Of a stretch of DNA of 64,000 nt, positions 40,585 to 50,121 are shown one piece after another. Source of the DNA: Marinobacter persicus (GTDB taxonomy: Bacteria > Pseudomonadota > Gammaproteobacteria > Pseudomonadales > Oleiphilaceae); assembly GCF_900114155.1 (NCBI RefSeq), contig NZ_FOSC01000002.1:248001-312000 (forward strand), in the 5' to 3' direction. The notes beneath the pieces are model-generated. The model had not been told where the DNA came from. It worked only from the letters and a program-made list of their open reading frames with translations, and did no database searches. Both the position numbers and the translations under genes were made by a program. Every line of letters begins with the position of its first letter. The first letter of the stretch is position 1.

Positions 40585-40854
40585 ATGGCACTGTCTGCCA
40601 ACGAGAAAGCTCAGATCGTCAAGGATTTTCAGCAAGCCGAAGGTGATACAGGTTCCCCTGAAGTTCAGGTGGCCCTGTTGAGCGCCAACATCGACAAGCT
40701 GCAGGATCACTTCAAGACCAACAAGCAGGATCACCATTCCCGCCGTGGTCTTATCCGCATGGTAAACCAGCGTCGTAAGCTGCTGGACTACCTGAAGCGT
40801 AAAAACGCTGACCGTTACCTGGATCTCATCCAGCGTCTGGGTCTGCGTCGCTAA
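40585..40854 (+). CDS. rpsO: 30S ribosomal protein S15
   Basis: 89 residues from ATG 40585, with GAGGTG just upstream. Conserved [33 protein letters not shown] and the C-terminal RLGLRR. It binds 16S rRNA early in 30S assembly. The rpsO-pnp order is conserved. Confidence 0.97.
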   Translation: MALSANEKAQIVKDFQQAEGDTGSPEVQVALLSANIDKLQDHFKTNKQDHHSRRGLIRMVNQRRKLLDYLKRKNADRYLDLIQRLGLRR

Positions 40855-41001
40855 GCCGGATTGGCGATTGATGGCGGCCCCGGGGTTCCGGGGTTCGCCG
40901 TGCTTCTCTCCCGCTGTCTGTGCTGGCCCTTTCCGGGAAAGCCGGAGGGCGAAAACCGCAATAAATGTGTCCGTGAAACCGAAGGGTGCTCCCTGTCGCA
41001 A

Positions 41002-41100
41002 CTGAAAGCCGATATAAATAGCAGGTTGTTGAAAAGCCCGGGTGCTGCAGTGGCAACTGCACGCCTTACCGGGGTTTTGCAACAGCCTGTTAGCTTTCAG
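41002..41100 (+). promoter_or_regulatory. long stem-loop in the rpsO-pnp gap (likely RNase III/PNPase autoregulation site)
   Basis: The outer stem CTGAAAGC/GCTTTCAG, an inner stem CAGGTTGTTG...CCCGG with CCGGG...CAACAGCCTG, and the apical hairpin GCAGT-ggca-ACTGC make a 99-nt interrupted helix ending 57 nt before pnp. E. coli pnp mRNA carries such a leader helix, cut by RNase III so that PNPase can shut off its own synthesis. The remaining part of this 303-bp gap (40855-41001) holds GC-rich small hairpins and no gene. Confidence 0.75.
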
Positions 41101-41157
41101 ACGGGTTGCCTTTGGTTCACATAACTGACGATATCTTCGAAAACTCAGGAGTCTGTT

Positions 41158-43284
41158 GTGGATCTGCAACCACGTAAGAAAACCTTTGAAATGGGTGGCG
41201 AGACCTTCACCCTGGAAACCGGTCGTATTGCCCGCCAGGCAACTGGTGCGGTTCTGGTCTCCACTGGCGATACCGCCGTGCTGGGTACCGTTGTTGGTGC
41301 CAAGGAGCCGAAGCCGGGCCAGGGCTTTTTCCCGCTGACCGTTAACTATCAGGAAAAAACCTACGCCGCCGGTAAAATTCCGGGTGGTTTCTTCAAGCGA
41401 GAGGGTCGTCCTTCCGAGAAAGAAACCCTGACCTCGCGTCTGATCGACCGTCCGATCCGCCCGCTGTTTCCGAACGGCTACATGAACGAAGTACAGGTGG
41501 TTTGTACCGTCATGTCCGCCAGCAAGGAGCATGACCCGGATATCGCCGCCATGCTGGCCGCCTCTGCGGCGCTGGCTGTCTCCGGCATTCCGTTTGACGG
41601 CCCGATCGGTGCCGCCCGTGTGGGTTACACCAACGAGAAGGGTTACTTCCTGAACCCGACCTTCGAAGAGCTGGCAAGCTCATCGCTGGACATGGTTGTT
41701 GCCGGTACCGACGAAGCGGTGCTGATGGTGGAATCCGAAGCCAAGGGCCTGACCGAAGATCAGATGCTGGGCGCCGTTCTGTTTGGCCACCAGGAGATGC
41801 AGACCGCCATCAGCGCCATCAAGGAATTTGCCGCTGAAAACGGCAAGCCGCGCTGGGAATGGCAGCCGGAGCCGGAAAACACCGAGCTGCTGAATGCCAT
41901 CCAGAGCGAATTCGGCGCGGCCATCGAGGAAGCCTACAGCATCCGCGACAAGATGGACCGTTACGCGCGTCTGGGTGAGATCAAGACCGAAGCGGTTGAG
42001 AAGCTGGCCAGCACGGAAGAAGACGACGGCAAGCCAGCCGAAGACGAAGTGAAGAAGTACTTCGGCAAGGTTGAGAAAACCGTGGTTCGCCAACAGGTGA
42101 TCGATGGCAAGCCGCGCATCGATGGTCGTGACAACAAGACCGTGCGCCCGATCGAAGTGGAAGTCGGCATCCTGCCGTCCGTTCATGGTTCCGCCCTGTT
42201 CACCCGTGGTGAAACCCAGGCCATCGTGACTGCCACGCTGGGCACCACCCGTGACGTGCAGATCATTGATGCACTGGAAGGCGAGCGCAAGGACCCGTTC
42301 CTGTTCCACTACAACTTCCCTCCGTACTCCGTGGGCGAAGCTGGTCGTATGGGCTCTCCGGGCCGTCGTGAAATCGGTCACGGTCGTCTGGCCAAGCGTG
42401 GTGTGGCGGCGGTTATGCCGACCATCGAGGAATTCCCGTACGCCATCCGTGCGGTGTCCGAGATCACCGAGTCCAACGGTTCCAGCTCCATGGCTTCCGT
42501 GTGTGGCTCTTCCCTGGCGCTGATGGATGCGGGCGTACCGCTGAAGGCACCGGTCGCCGGTATCGCCATGGGTCTGGTCAAGGAAGGCGACAAATTCGCC
42601 GTTCTGACTGACATCCTGGGTGACGAAGACCACCTGGGCGACATGGACTTCAAGGTTGCCGGTACCAAAGACGGTGTGACTGCCCTGCAGATGGACATCA
42701 AGATCAACGGCATCACCGACGAGATCATGGAAATTGCTCTGGAGCAGGCCTACAGCGCACGTCAGCACATCCTGGGCGAGATGAACAAGGTCATCGCCGA
42801 GCCGCGTGCCGAACTGTCTGATCGTGCGCCGAGCATCACCACTATCAAGATCGACCCGGACAAGATCCGTGACGTGATCGGTAAGGGCGGCGCCACCATT
42901 CGTTCCATCTGCGACGAGACCGGTGCCTCCATCGACCTGGACGATGACGGCAACGTGAAGATCTACGCCGACAATCAGGCCGCCGCACAGGCTGCTGTGA
43001 AGCGAGTGAAGGAAATCACCGCCGAGATTGAGGTGGGTGCCATCTACAAGGGCCGCGTTGAGCGCATCGTCGACTTCGGTGCCTTTGTTAACATCCTGCC
43101 GGGCAAAGATGGCCTGGTACACATCTCCCAGATCGCTGACCACCGCGTGGAAAACGTGACTGACGAGATGAGCGAAGGCCAGGAAGTGCTGGTCAAGGTT
43201 CTGGATGTGGACAACCGTGGCCGCGTGAAGCTGTCCATGAAGGAAGTGAAGGAAGGCGAACAGCCGACCGACCTGGGCGAGTAA
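41158..43284 (+). CDS. pnp: polyribonucleotide nucleotidyltransferase (PNPase)
   Basis: 708 residues from GTG 41158, with AGGAG 6 bases upstream. Two RNase PH domains ([12 protein letters not shown] in the first; [16 protein letters not shown] and [15 protein letters not shown] in the second), a KH domain ([21 protein letters not shown]) and an S1 domain ([18 protein letters not shown]). It is a phosphorolytic 3'-5' exoribonuclease and degradosome component. Confidence 0.98.
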   Translation: MDLQPRKKTFEMGGETFTLETGRIARQATGAVLVSTGDTAVLGTVVGAKEPKPGQGFFPLTVNYQEKTYAAGKIPGGFFKREGRPSEKETLTSRLIDRPIRPLFPNGYMNEVQVVCTVMSASKEHDPDIAAMLAASAALAVSGIPFDGPIGAARVGYTNEKGYFLNPTFEELASSSLDMVVAGTDEAVLMVESEAKGLTEDQMLGAVLFGHQEMQTAISAIKEFAAENGKPRWEWQPEPENTELLNAIQSEFGAAIEEAYSIRDKMDRYARLGEIKTEAVEKLASTEEDDGKPAEDEVKKYFGKVEKTVVRQQVIDGKPRIDGRDNKTVRPIEVEVGILPSVHGSALFTRGETQAIVTATLGTTRDVQIIDALEGERKDPFLFHYNFPPYSVGEAGRMGSPGRREIGHGRLAKRGVAAVMPTIEEFPYAIRAVSEITESNGSSSMASVCGSSLALMDAGVPLKAPVAGIAMGLVKEGDKFAVLTDILGDEDHLGDMDFKVAGTKDGVTALQMDIKINGITDEIMEIALEQAYSARQHILGEMNKVIAEPRAELSDRAPSITTIKIDPDKIRDVIGKGGATIRSICDETGASIDLDDDGNVKIYADNQAAAQAAVKRVKEITAEIEVGAIYKGRVERIVDFGAFVNILPGKDGLVHISQIADHRVENVTDEMSEGQEVLVKVLDVDNRGRVKLSMKEVKEGEQPTDLGE

Positions 43285-43303
43285 TTCCCGCTCCGGTCTG
43301 AAT

Positions 43304-43341
43304 AAAAAGCCCGCTAGGCTCTGAGTCTGGCGGGCTTTTTT
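43304..43341. terminator. terminator between convergent pnp and livF
   Basis: AAAAAGCCCGC/GCGGGCTTTTT, 11-bp stem with a 15-nt loop and T-runs on both strands; likely bidirectional. Confidence 0.9.
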
Positions 43342-43367
43342 GTGCCTGAGCGAATGACGACCGGGGG

Positions 43368-44069
43368 TTAACCGCCCAGGTAGGCCTCCCGAACTTCCGG
43401 GTTGTTCAGCAGGTTCTTGCCGGTGTCGTGCAGGCGGATGCGGCCGGTTTCCAGAACGTACCCCCGGTCCGCCAGGCCCAGGGCCTGGTGGGCGTTCTGT
43501 TCCACCAGAAAGACGGTGATGCCTTCCTCCCGGAGCTGCCCGATGATTTCGAAGATCTGCTGGATGATCAGCGGCGCCAGCCCCAGCGAAGGCTCGTCAA
43601 GGATAATCATGCGTGGCTTGCTCATCAGTGCCCGCCCAATGGCCAGCATCTGCTGCTCGCCACCGGACATGGTGCCGGCCCGTTGCTGCTCGCGCTCCTT
43701 CAGGCGCGGGAACAGATGATAAACGTGGTCGAGGCTCTCACGGATTTCCGACTTGGTGTTGAAGAACCCGCCCATGTGCAGGTTTTCTTCCACCGTTAGC
43801 CCGGAGAATACCCTTCGGCCTTCCGGTACGATGGCAATGCCCGAACGCATGATCTGTGCCGTGGGCTCGCGGGTAATGTCCCGGCCTTCCAGCAATACCC
43901 GGCCCGAACAGGCCTGGGGGTTGCCGCATACGGTCATCAGCAGAGTGGTTTTACCTGCGCCGTTGGCACCAATCAGGGAGACGATTTCGCCACGTTTAAC
44001 CTCCACAGACACCCCGTGCAAGGCTTCAATTTTGCCGTAATGGGTATGAACGTTTTCCAGTACCAGCAT
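43368..44069 (-). CDS. livF: branched-chain amino acid ABC transporter ATPase LivF
   Basis: 233 residues. Walker A GANGAGKTTL, signature LSGGEQ variant MSGGEQQMLAIGRAL, Walker B MIILDEPSLGLAP. LivF-type features are YGKIEALHGVSVEV at the N-terminus and EQNAHQALGLADRGYVLETG at the C-terminus. It is last gene of the liv operon and powers uptake with LivG. Confidence 0.95.
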   Translation of the reverse strand: MLVLENVHTHYGKIEALHGVSVEVKRGEIVSLIGANGAGKTTLLMTVCGNPQACSGRVLLEGRDITREPTAQIMRSGIAIVPEGRRVFSGLTVEENLHMGGFFNTKSEIRESLDHVYHLFPRLKEREQQRAGTMSGGEQQMLAIGRALMSKPRMIILDEPSLGLAPLIIQQIFEIIGQLREEGITVFLVEQNAHQALGLADRGYVLETGRIRLHDTGKNLLNNPEVREAYLGG

Positions 44070-44077
44070 AGTGTTCC

Positions 44078-44833
44078 TCAGGCCTCGCCCAGATAAGCTT
44101 TGATCACGTCGTCGTTCTGGCGGATTTCCTCGGGCTTGCCACTGGCCAAGGGCCGGCCCTGACTGATCACATTGATGCGATCGGAAATACCCATCACCAG
44201 GCTCATGTCGTGCTCAATCAGCAGCACCGACACGTGGTAATCCTCTTTCAGGCTGACAATCAACTGGTCGAGCTCACGGGTTTCGGCCGGGTTCAGACCC
44301 GCGGCGGGCTCGTCCAGCATCAGCAGTTTGGGTTCGGTGACCATGCAGCGGGCGATTTCCAGCCGCCGTTGCTGGCCATAGGCCAGGTTGCCGGCCTCCC
44401 GGTTGGCCATGTCCAGCAGGCCCACCCGGTTTAGCCAGTAGCGCGCACGGTCCAGCGAACGCTTTTCACGGGCGCGGTAATCCGGGGTTTTCAGCAGGCC
44501 GGCCAGCAGGTTGGTGTTCACATGCCGATGTTGGGCCACAAGCAGGTTTTCCACCACGGTCATGTTGCCGAACAGTCGCACGTGCTGAAACGTACGCACC
44601 ATGCCCATACGGGAGATCCTGTAATCCGGCTTGCCCTGAATTTCCTTGCCCTCGAAAAGAATTTGCCCACCTGTCGGTTTGTAAAACCCGCTGATGCAGT
44701 TGAATACGGTGGTTTTGCCGGCCCCGTTCGGGCCGATGATGGAGACAATCTCATGCTCCTGCACATCCACGCTGACCTGATCCACCGCCAGCAGGCCGCC
44801 GAAACGCATGGACAGATTTTTCACTTCCAGCAT
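44078..44833 (-). CDS. livG: branched-chain amino acid ABC transporter ATPase LivG
   Basis: 251 residues from ATG 44833, 4 bp after the livM stop. Walker A GPNGAGKTTVF, YGQQRRLEIARCM signature and LLMLDEPAAGLNP Walker B. The LivG-specific insertion (RTFQHVRLFGNMTVVENLLVAQH) is present. Confidence 0.95.
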   Translation of the reverse strand: MLEVKNLSMRFGGLLAVDQVSVDVQEHEIVSIIGPNGAGKTTVFNCISGFYKPTGGQILFEGKEIQGKPDYRISRMGMVRTFQHVRLFGNMTVVENLLVAQHRHVNTNLLAGLLKTPDYRAREKRSLDRARYWLNRVGLLDMANREAGNLAYGQQRRLEIARCMVTEPKLLMLDEPAAGLNPAETRELDQLIVSLKEDYHVSVLLIEHDMSLVMGISDRINVISQGRPLASGKPEEIRQNDDVIKAYLGEA

Positions 44834-44837
44834 ACGG

Positions 44838-46109
44838 TTACCCCTGGTCCTTGAGTTCAATGTGGATACGGCGCATGGGCAGCAGCCCCTGCGGGCGCCA
44901 GACCATCATCAGCACCATGGCGGCGCCGAACACCAACATGCGGTAGTCGGAAAACTCCCGCGCCAGTTCCGGCAGAATGGTCACGGCAATGGCGGCCAGT
45001 ATCACGCCAATCTGCGAGCCCATGCCGCCGAGCACTACAATGGCGAGAATGATGGCCGATTCCAGGAAGACAAAGGATTCCGGGCTGATAAAGCCCTGCT
45101 TGGAGGCGAACACCGTGCCGGCAAACCCGGCGAAGAAAGCGCCAATGGTGAACGCCGAGAGCTTGACCGCGGTGCGGCTGAGACCCAGAGAGCGGGCTGC
45201 AATCTCATCTTCCCGCAGGGCCTCCCAGGCGCGGCCCACCGGCATGCGCATGAACCGGCGGATCACCAGCGCGGTAATCACCGCCAGTACCAGGGCAATC
45301 AGGTACAGGAAAATGACCTTGTGTTCACTGGCGTAGGCGATGCCAAAGGTTTCGTGGAAGGACGTGTTGCCTTCTTCCTTGATGCGCCGGCCAAATTCCA
45401 TGCCGAACAGGGTGGGCTCGGGAATGCCGCCAATGCCGTTCGGGCCGCCGGTAAGGTGGGTCCAGTTGTTCAGCAGTATGCGGATGATCTCGCCAAAGCC
45501 CAGGGTGACGATGGCCAGATAGTCCCCCCGCAGCCGCAGTACCGGAAAGCCGAGTACCAGCCCGAACAGGGCCGCCAGGCAGGCGCCAATGGGCAGCGAC
45601 ATCCAGAAGGAAATGCCGGTGTATTGCGAGAGCAGGGCAAAGGTGTAGGCGCCCACGGCGTAGAAGGCCACGTAACCCAGGTCCAGCAGTCCGGCCAGGC
45701 CGACCACCACGTTCAGGCCCAGGGCCAGCATGATGTAAATCAGCACCAGGGTGGCCAGGTCCACCGAGCCGCGGGATACGAAGAATGGCCAGAACAGGGC
45801 CAGCACGATAATGCCGGTGAGCAGCCAGGATTCCAGCCTCGCTCGTTTGTGCTGGGGCATGGGCTCGCGACCGGACAATGGATTGACCCGGGAGAGAAAA
45901 CCCAGGCGTGCCATGATGGAGTCGCGGAATAACTGGAACAGAAAGACCACCACAGCGGCGGCGATAATCGCCGCGATGGTCGAGCCATCGGCGCCTTCCA
46001 GGCTGACCACTGCGCCACTGGGAATGAGGTTCAGGCCAAGAATGGGATAGGCGATGATCAGGGTGATCACCGCACAGAAGAATGCGTGTTTGATGTTTTC
46101 AGCAGCCAT
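44838..46109 (-). CDS. livM: branched-chain amino acid ABC transporter permease LivM
   Basis: 423 residues, about ten membrane segments. The permease core is recognisable in [24 protein letters not shown] and the coupling region [18 protein letters not shown]. The N-terminal 100 residues form extra helices, as in E. coli LivM. The start overlaps the livH stop. Confidence 0.94.
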   Translation of the reverse strand: MAAENIKHAFFCAVITLIIAYPILGLNLIPSGAVVSLEGADGSTIAAIIAAAVVVFLFQLFRDSIMARLGFLSRVNPLSGREPMPQHKRARLESWLLTGIIVLALFWPFFVSRGSVDLATLVLIYIMLALGLNVVVGLAGLLDLGYVAFYAVGAYTFALLSQYTGISFWMSLPIGACLAALFGLVLGFPVLRLRGDYLAIVTLGFGEIIRILLNNWTHLTGGPNGIGGIPEPTLFGMEFGRRIKEEGNTSFHETFGIAYASEHKVIFLYLIALVLAVITALVIRRFMRMPVGRAWEALREDEIAARSLGLSRTAVKLSAFTIGAFFAGFAGTVFASKQGFISPESFVFLESAIILAIVVLGGMGSQIGVILAAIAVTILPELAREFSDYRMLVFGAAMVLMMVWRPQGLLPMRRIHIELKDQG

Positions 46110-47032
46110 CAGATCTTCTCAACCTCCGGTTTGCCCAGCAGCCCGGTGGGTTTGAATAGCAGGATCAGGATCAACAGGCTAAATGCCACCACATCCTTGT
46201 ATTCGCCACTCAGGTAGCCGGAGGTCATGCTCTCGGCCACGCCCAGAATCAGCCCGCCCAGCATGGCGCCGGGTATGCTGCCAATGCCTCCCAGTACCGC
46301 CGCCGTGAAGGCTTTGAGGCCGGCAATAAAGCCGAACAGCGGGTCCACCGAGCCGTAATACATGCCCAGCAACAGACCGGCCACGGCAGCCAGCGCGGCG
46401 CCGATCACGAAGGTGGCCGAGATGATGCGGTTGGTGTCGATGCCCAGCAGGCTGGCCATGCCCAGGTCCTGGGAGACTGCGCGGCAGGCCCTGCCGGTGC
46501 GGGAGCGGGAAATGAACAAGGAAAGTGCCGTCATGCAAACCAGGGTGATGATGAAAATGGTGATCTGCATGTAGGAAATGGACAACTGGAAGGTGTTCTC
46601 CGGTCCCATCCGGAAACTGCCTTCAATCAACGCCGGAAAGCCGATGTTGCGAGAGCCCTGGGCCAGGTGCACGTAATTCTGGAGGAAAATTGACATGCCG
46701 ATGGCGGAAATCAGCGGAATCAGCCGGTGCCGGCCCCGTACTGGTCGGTAGGCCACCCGTTCCACCGCCCAGCCCATGGAGCTGGAAACGATAACGGCGC
46801 ATATAAGGGCGACCAGAAGCACCAGGGGCAACCAGGCAATGCCCAGAGTCGCCAGGCCGGTGATGGCGATCAGCGCGGTGTAGGCGCCGATCATGTAAAT
46901 CTCGCCGTGGGCGAAGTTGATCATGCCTATGATGCCGTAAACCATGGTGTAGCCAATGGCGATCAGGGCATAGGTGCTGCCGATGGTCAGTCCGTTGATC
47001 AGCTGCTGGAAAAAATACAGTAGATCTTGCAT
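46109..47032 (-). CDS. livH: branched-chain amino acid ABC transporter permease LivH
   Basis: 307 residues. Hallmarks are [34 protein letters not shown], the coupling loop [13 protein letters not shown] and [23 protein letters not shown]. It forms the inner-membrane channel with LivM. Confidence 0.95.
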   Translation of the reverse strand: MQDLLYFFQQLINGLTIGSTYALIAIGYTMVYGIIGMINFAHGEIYMIGAYTALIAITGLATLGIAWLPLVLLVALICAVIVSSSMGWAVERVAYRPVRGRHRLIPLISAIGMSIFLQNYVHLAQGSRNIGFPALIEGSFRMGPENTFQLSISYMQITIFIITLVCMTALSLFISRSRTGRACRAVSQDLGMASLLGIDTNRIISATFVIGAALAAVAGLLLGMYYGSVDPLFGFIAGLKAFTAAVLGGIGSIPGAMLGGLILGVAESMTSGYLSGEYKDVVAFSLLILILLFKPTGLLGKPEVEKI

Positions 47033-47088
47033 GTGCGTGGCACTCCGAATGCCTGCGCCCGGGGAGGGTCAGCAGAAGCCCGGACATT

Positions 47089-47121
47089 CACCCCACTGCC
47101 CCGGGGCAGGGGGGTGGGGTG
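47089..47121 (-). terminator. GC-rich hairpin between livK and livH
   Basis: CACCCC/GGGGTG and CTGCCCC/GGGGCAG complementary blocks fold into a stable stem in the 119-bp gap, without a long T-run. A stem here would protect livK mRNA or reduce read-through, giving more binding protein than permease. Confidence 0.5.
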
Positions 47122-47151
47122 ATTGTCTCAACGCGGATGGTATTGAGTGGG

Positions 47152-48264
47152 TTACTCGGCCAGGGTTTTGCTGCCGTCGGCGTGCCACTCGTACACCACA
47201 AACTCGAACGATTCCATGTCGCCGTTTTCAGCGTATTCGATGGTGCCAATCGGAGTTTCGAAGGTACCTGCGCGCAGTGCGTCGGCCACTTCAAACGGGT
47301 CGGTGGAGCCTGCCTGTTCCATGCCCTGGGCAATGACCTGCACGGCCGCGTAGGAGGTGAGCACGAACGGGCCGGAGGGATCTTCGCCTTTCTCGGCGAA
47401 GGCCTTGGTCAGCGCCTGGTTTTCTTCTTTCTGATCGAAGGCGGGCGGCAGAGTAACCAGCAGGCCTTCGGCGGCATCGCCGGCGATGCTGGTGATACCG
47501 TCGTTACCCACGCCTTCCGGGCCCATGAAAGTGGCATCCACATCCGCCTGGCGGGCCTGGCGGAGAATCAGACCCAGTTCTGGGTGGTAGCCGCCGTAAT
47601 AGACGTAGTCCACGTCGGCCTGCTTGATCTTGGTGACCAGCGAGGAGAAGTCCTTGTCACCGGCGGTGATGCCCTCGAACATGGCGATGGCCACGCCCTT
47701 GTCCTCCAGGGTGTCGCGCACGGCGGTGGCAATGCCTTCACCGTACTGCTGTTTGTCGTGCACGATGGCGACCCGTTCCGGGTTCTGGGCGGCAATGTAA
47801 TCGGCGGCGGCTGGCCCCTGCATGCTGTCCAGGCCGATGGTGCGGAAAATCAGGTCATAGCCACGCTCGGTCAGGGCCGGGCTGGTGGCTGCCGGGGTAA
47901 CCATCAGAATGCCTTCATCGTAATAGATATCGGAGGCGGGCTGCGTAGAGCTGGAGCAAAGGTGACCGACAACAAACCGGACGCCTTCGTTAACCATGCG
48001 GTTGGCGACGGTAACCGCCTGCTTGGGATCGCAGGCGTCATCCATTTCCACCGCAACCAGTTCTTCGCCCAGTACACCGCCGGCTTCGTTAATGCGCTCA
48101 ATGGCCATGCGGGTGCCGGAAAACTGCATGTCGCCATACTGGGCAACCGGGCCGGTCATGGGGCCGGCAACACCAATCTTGATTTCAGCGGCGGCCTGGC
48201 CGGCGGCCATCAGGGCAACGGAGGCGCCTACAGCAGTAGCAAGCTTCTTCACGGAGAGTGTCAT
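47152..48264 (-). CDS. livK: branched-chain amino acid ABC transporter substrate-binding protein
   Basis: 370 residues with a signal peptide cleaved after ...AGQAAA (mature EIKIGVAGPMTG). Periplasmic-binding type I features are ALERINEAGG-like (AIERINEAGGVLGEELVAVEMDDACDPKQAV) blocks and VVGHLCSSSTQPASDIY, the ligand-pocket region. It is first gene of livKHMGF and delivers leucine, isoleucine or valine, or another aliphatic amide, to LivHM. Confidence 0.93.
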   Translation of the reverse strand: MTLSVKKLATAVGASVALMAAGQAAAEIKIGVAGPMTGPVAQYGDMQFSGTRMAIERINEAGGVLGEELVAVEMDDACDPKQAVTVANRMVNEGVRFVVGHLCSSSTQPASDIYYDEGILMVTPAATSPALTERGYDLIFRTIGLDSMQGPAAADYIAAQNPERVAIVHDKQQYGEGIATAVRDTLEDKGVAIAMFEGITAGDKDFSSLVTKIKQADVDYVYYGGYHPELGLILRQARQADVDATFMGPEGVGNDGITSIAGDAAEGLLVTLPPAFDQKEENQALTKAFAEKGEDPSGPFVLTSYAAVQVIAQGMEQAGSTDPFEVADALRAGTFETPIGTIEYAENGDMESFEFVVYEWHADGSKTLAE

Positions 48265-48421
48265 TGTGTTTTCCTGTGTCTTTAGTGTTGTTCTTGTGTG
48301 CTCAGAGCATTAACAAACACCACCGGTGAGGTTATGTCAAGAATCGGGTGCTCCGAGACACCTGTGATCAGGAAAACTGAAGCAAGGTCCGTGCCGCAGG
48401 ACGTTGCCTGCGGCAGGCCAG

Positions 48422-49336
48422 TCAGCTGGTCGGGTCTGTGTCCTGATCGGTGAAGATCAGTTCCTTGAAGTTCTCGAATTCATGCAGCCGCTCGAAACTC
48501 GGGTCCACCGAGGCATCGTCCCGGTAGGCTTCAGAGATGTCGATGGCCCGGGCCAGGGTGGACACGGCATCCTCCCAGCGGCCGATTTCCGCATAGGCGC
48601 AGGCCAACTGGTAGTGGGCGTGGCCGTTGTCCGGGGCGAGTTTCAGGGCGCGCTGGCACAGACTGATGGCCCACAGGGGTTCCTGCATTTCCAGCACCGC
48701 ATCCGCCTTGTAGCTGAGCGCTTCCACATCGTCCGGTCGCAGGTCCAGTATCTGGTCGTAGGCGGCAATCTTGTTCTGTTGCGAGGTTTCCTGGCTGGCC
48801 TTCAGCCAAAGGCCGTGCACCTCATTGGTGCGCTCGATCTCGGCCTGGTTCTGGTGAATGATTTCGGATTTCTGCTGCAACTGGTCTTCAATGGATTGCA
48901 GCCGGTTTTCGTATTCGATAACCAGTTCGTTCACCCGCTTCTCCGCCAGGCTGGTCAACTGGCTGCGCATGTCGCGAATGGAATTCCAGCCGATCACCAC
49001 CAGGATGGAGGTGGCGCCGGCAATCAGGTAGAAGAAGTAGGTGACCGTATCGGTGGCGTAGGACATGGTTTTGTCCGCCACGGACAGCTCCTTCTCAACC
49101 ACCTTTTCGATCAACTCGGCGCGGGTGTCCTGCATCTCCTTGCGCAAGGCCTTGGATTCTTCCAGCAAGTACAGCTCCACAAAGGGCGTGTACATTGGCC
49201 GCTCGTCCAGAGTTTTGATGCTTTCCCTGACATCCTCTGCGGTGATCTCTTTTTCAGGGCCCAGTTCCTGTTCCTGGGCGAGAACCGGAGCCGTGAAAAC
49301 CAAAGCAAGAACGAAAGCGAGGCTGTACCTGATCAT
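48422..49336 (-). CDS. TPR-containing membrane protein of unknown function
   Basis: 304 residues. A signal peptide (IRYSLAFVLALVFTAPVLAQ) is followed by a helical segment, a membrane helix around residues 100-122 (YFFYLIAGATSILVVIGW) and a coiled coil (LTSLAEKRVNELVIEYENRLQSIEDQLQQ). Tetratricopeptide-like repeats follow (AAYDQILDLRPDDVEALSYKA, ALKLAPDNGHAHYQLACAY). The arrangement suggests an envelope-anchored protein-interaction scaffold. No specific function is recognised; it stands alone between liv and marR. Confidence 0.6.
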   Translation of the reverse strand: MIRYSLAFVLALVFTAPVLAQEQELGPEKEITAEDVRESIKTLDERPMYTPFVELYLLEESKALRKEMQDTRAELIEKVVEKELSVADKTMSYATDTVTYFFYLIAGATSILVVIGWNSIRDMRSQLTSLAEKRVNELVIEYENRLQSIEDQLQQKSEIIHQNQAEIERTNEVHGLWLKASQETSQQNKIAAYDQILDLRPDDVEALSYKADAVLEMQEPLWAISLCQRALKLAPDNGHAHYQLACAYAEIGRWEDAVSTLARAIDISEAYRDDASVDPSFERLHEFENFKELIFTDQDTDPTS

Positions 49337-49506
49337 TAACCGTGTCCGCGAAGAAGAAGTGTTTAGGGGTAACTCTAGACGGTGACCATAGCACAGTGAT
49401 CGTCAGAAATAATGGGCCCGGCATTGCGGGAAACCCCACTTGCATTACCAATGGCAAAGCCATCTAATGTTTAGAGTTGTAAGTATTTCTGGCGATGGAG
49501 AAAAGC

Positions 49507-50001
49507 GTGAGCAGTTACGAAAAGGTGTTGGTGGCGCTTAGGCGGGTGATTCGGGCGACGGATTTGCATTCGAAGCGGTTGAGCAAACACGCGGGGCTGA
49601 CCGGTCCCCAGCTGCTGATTATGCGCACGATTCGTGATCTGGGCGAAGTGACCATCGGAACCATCGCCGATCATGTCAGCCTCAGTCAGGCCACGGTGAC
49701 CACCATTCTGGACCGCCTGGAGCATCGGGGGCTGGTTTACCGGGTGCGTAGCACCCGCGACAAGCGCAAGGTTCATGCCCATCTTACCGAACAGGGTGAA
49801 GAGCTGCTCGCCCAGGCTCCCAATCCGCTGCAGGAGGATTTCGTGCAGAAGTTCCAGAGCCTGGATGAGTGGGAGCAGACCATGATTCTGGCCTCCCTGC
49901 AGCGGGTGGCGAACATGATGAACGCGGATGACATCGATGCCTCGCCGGTGCTGACCGTGGGGTCCATGCTTAAAGACGATGGCTGGAAGGAGAAGGCTTA
50001 G
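49507..50001 (+). CDS. MarR-family transcriptional regulator
   Basis: About 164 residues from GTG 49507, with GGAG 6 bases upstream; ATG 49495 would add four residues but lacks a site. Winged helix motif: LTGPQLLIMRTI, IADHVSLSQATVTTILDRLEHRGLVYR with wing RSTRDKRKVHAHLT. A C-terminal dimerisation helix and a tail (IDASPVLTVGSML) follow. Ligand and targets are unknown; no neighbouring enzyme operon points to one. Confidence 0.85.
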   Translation: MSSYEKVLVALRRVIRATDLHSKRLSKHAGLTGPQLLIMRTIRDLGEVTIGTIADHVSLSQATVTTILDRLEHRGLVYRVRSTRDKRKVHAHLTEQGEELLAQAPNPLQEDFVQKFQSLDEWEQTMILASLQRVANMMNADDIDASPVLTVGSMLKDDGWKEKA

Positions 50002-50014
50002 ATGCGCTTTTTAT

Positions 50015-50121
50015 CCCCCTCTCCCTGGCCCTCTCCCACCAAGGGAGAGGGAATGGCTTACTAAAACCTGGTGGCATCCCCCCCCTCTCCCCTGGCGGGA
50101 GAGGGGCCGGGGGCGAGGGGG
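50015..50121. repeat. REP/BIME-like palindromic element between marR and lon
   Basis: Two hairpins, CCCTCTCCC/GGGAGAGGG (50029-50051) and CCCCTCTCCC/GGGAGAGGGG (50082-50106), face each other as an imperfect inverted pair of about 38 bp per arm. The element ends exactly at the lon stop codon. Paired inverted CT-rich hairpins between converging genes are typical of dispersed REP-type repeats. Confidence 0.8.

Noticed and set aside
41680..43143. 487-codon minus-strand frame inside pnp
   Set aside because: Antisense shadow without a ribosome-binding site or domain.
44808..45932. 374-codon plus-strand frame across livG/livM
   Set aside because: Reads a Gln/His/Gly-rich sequence opposite two certain transporter genes.
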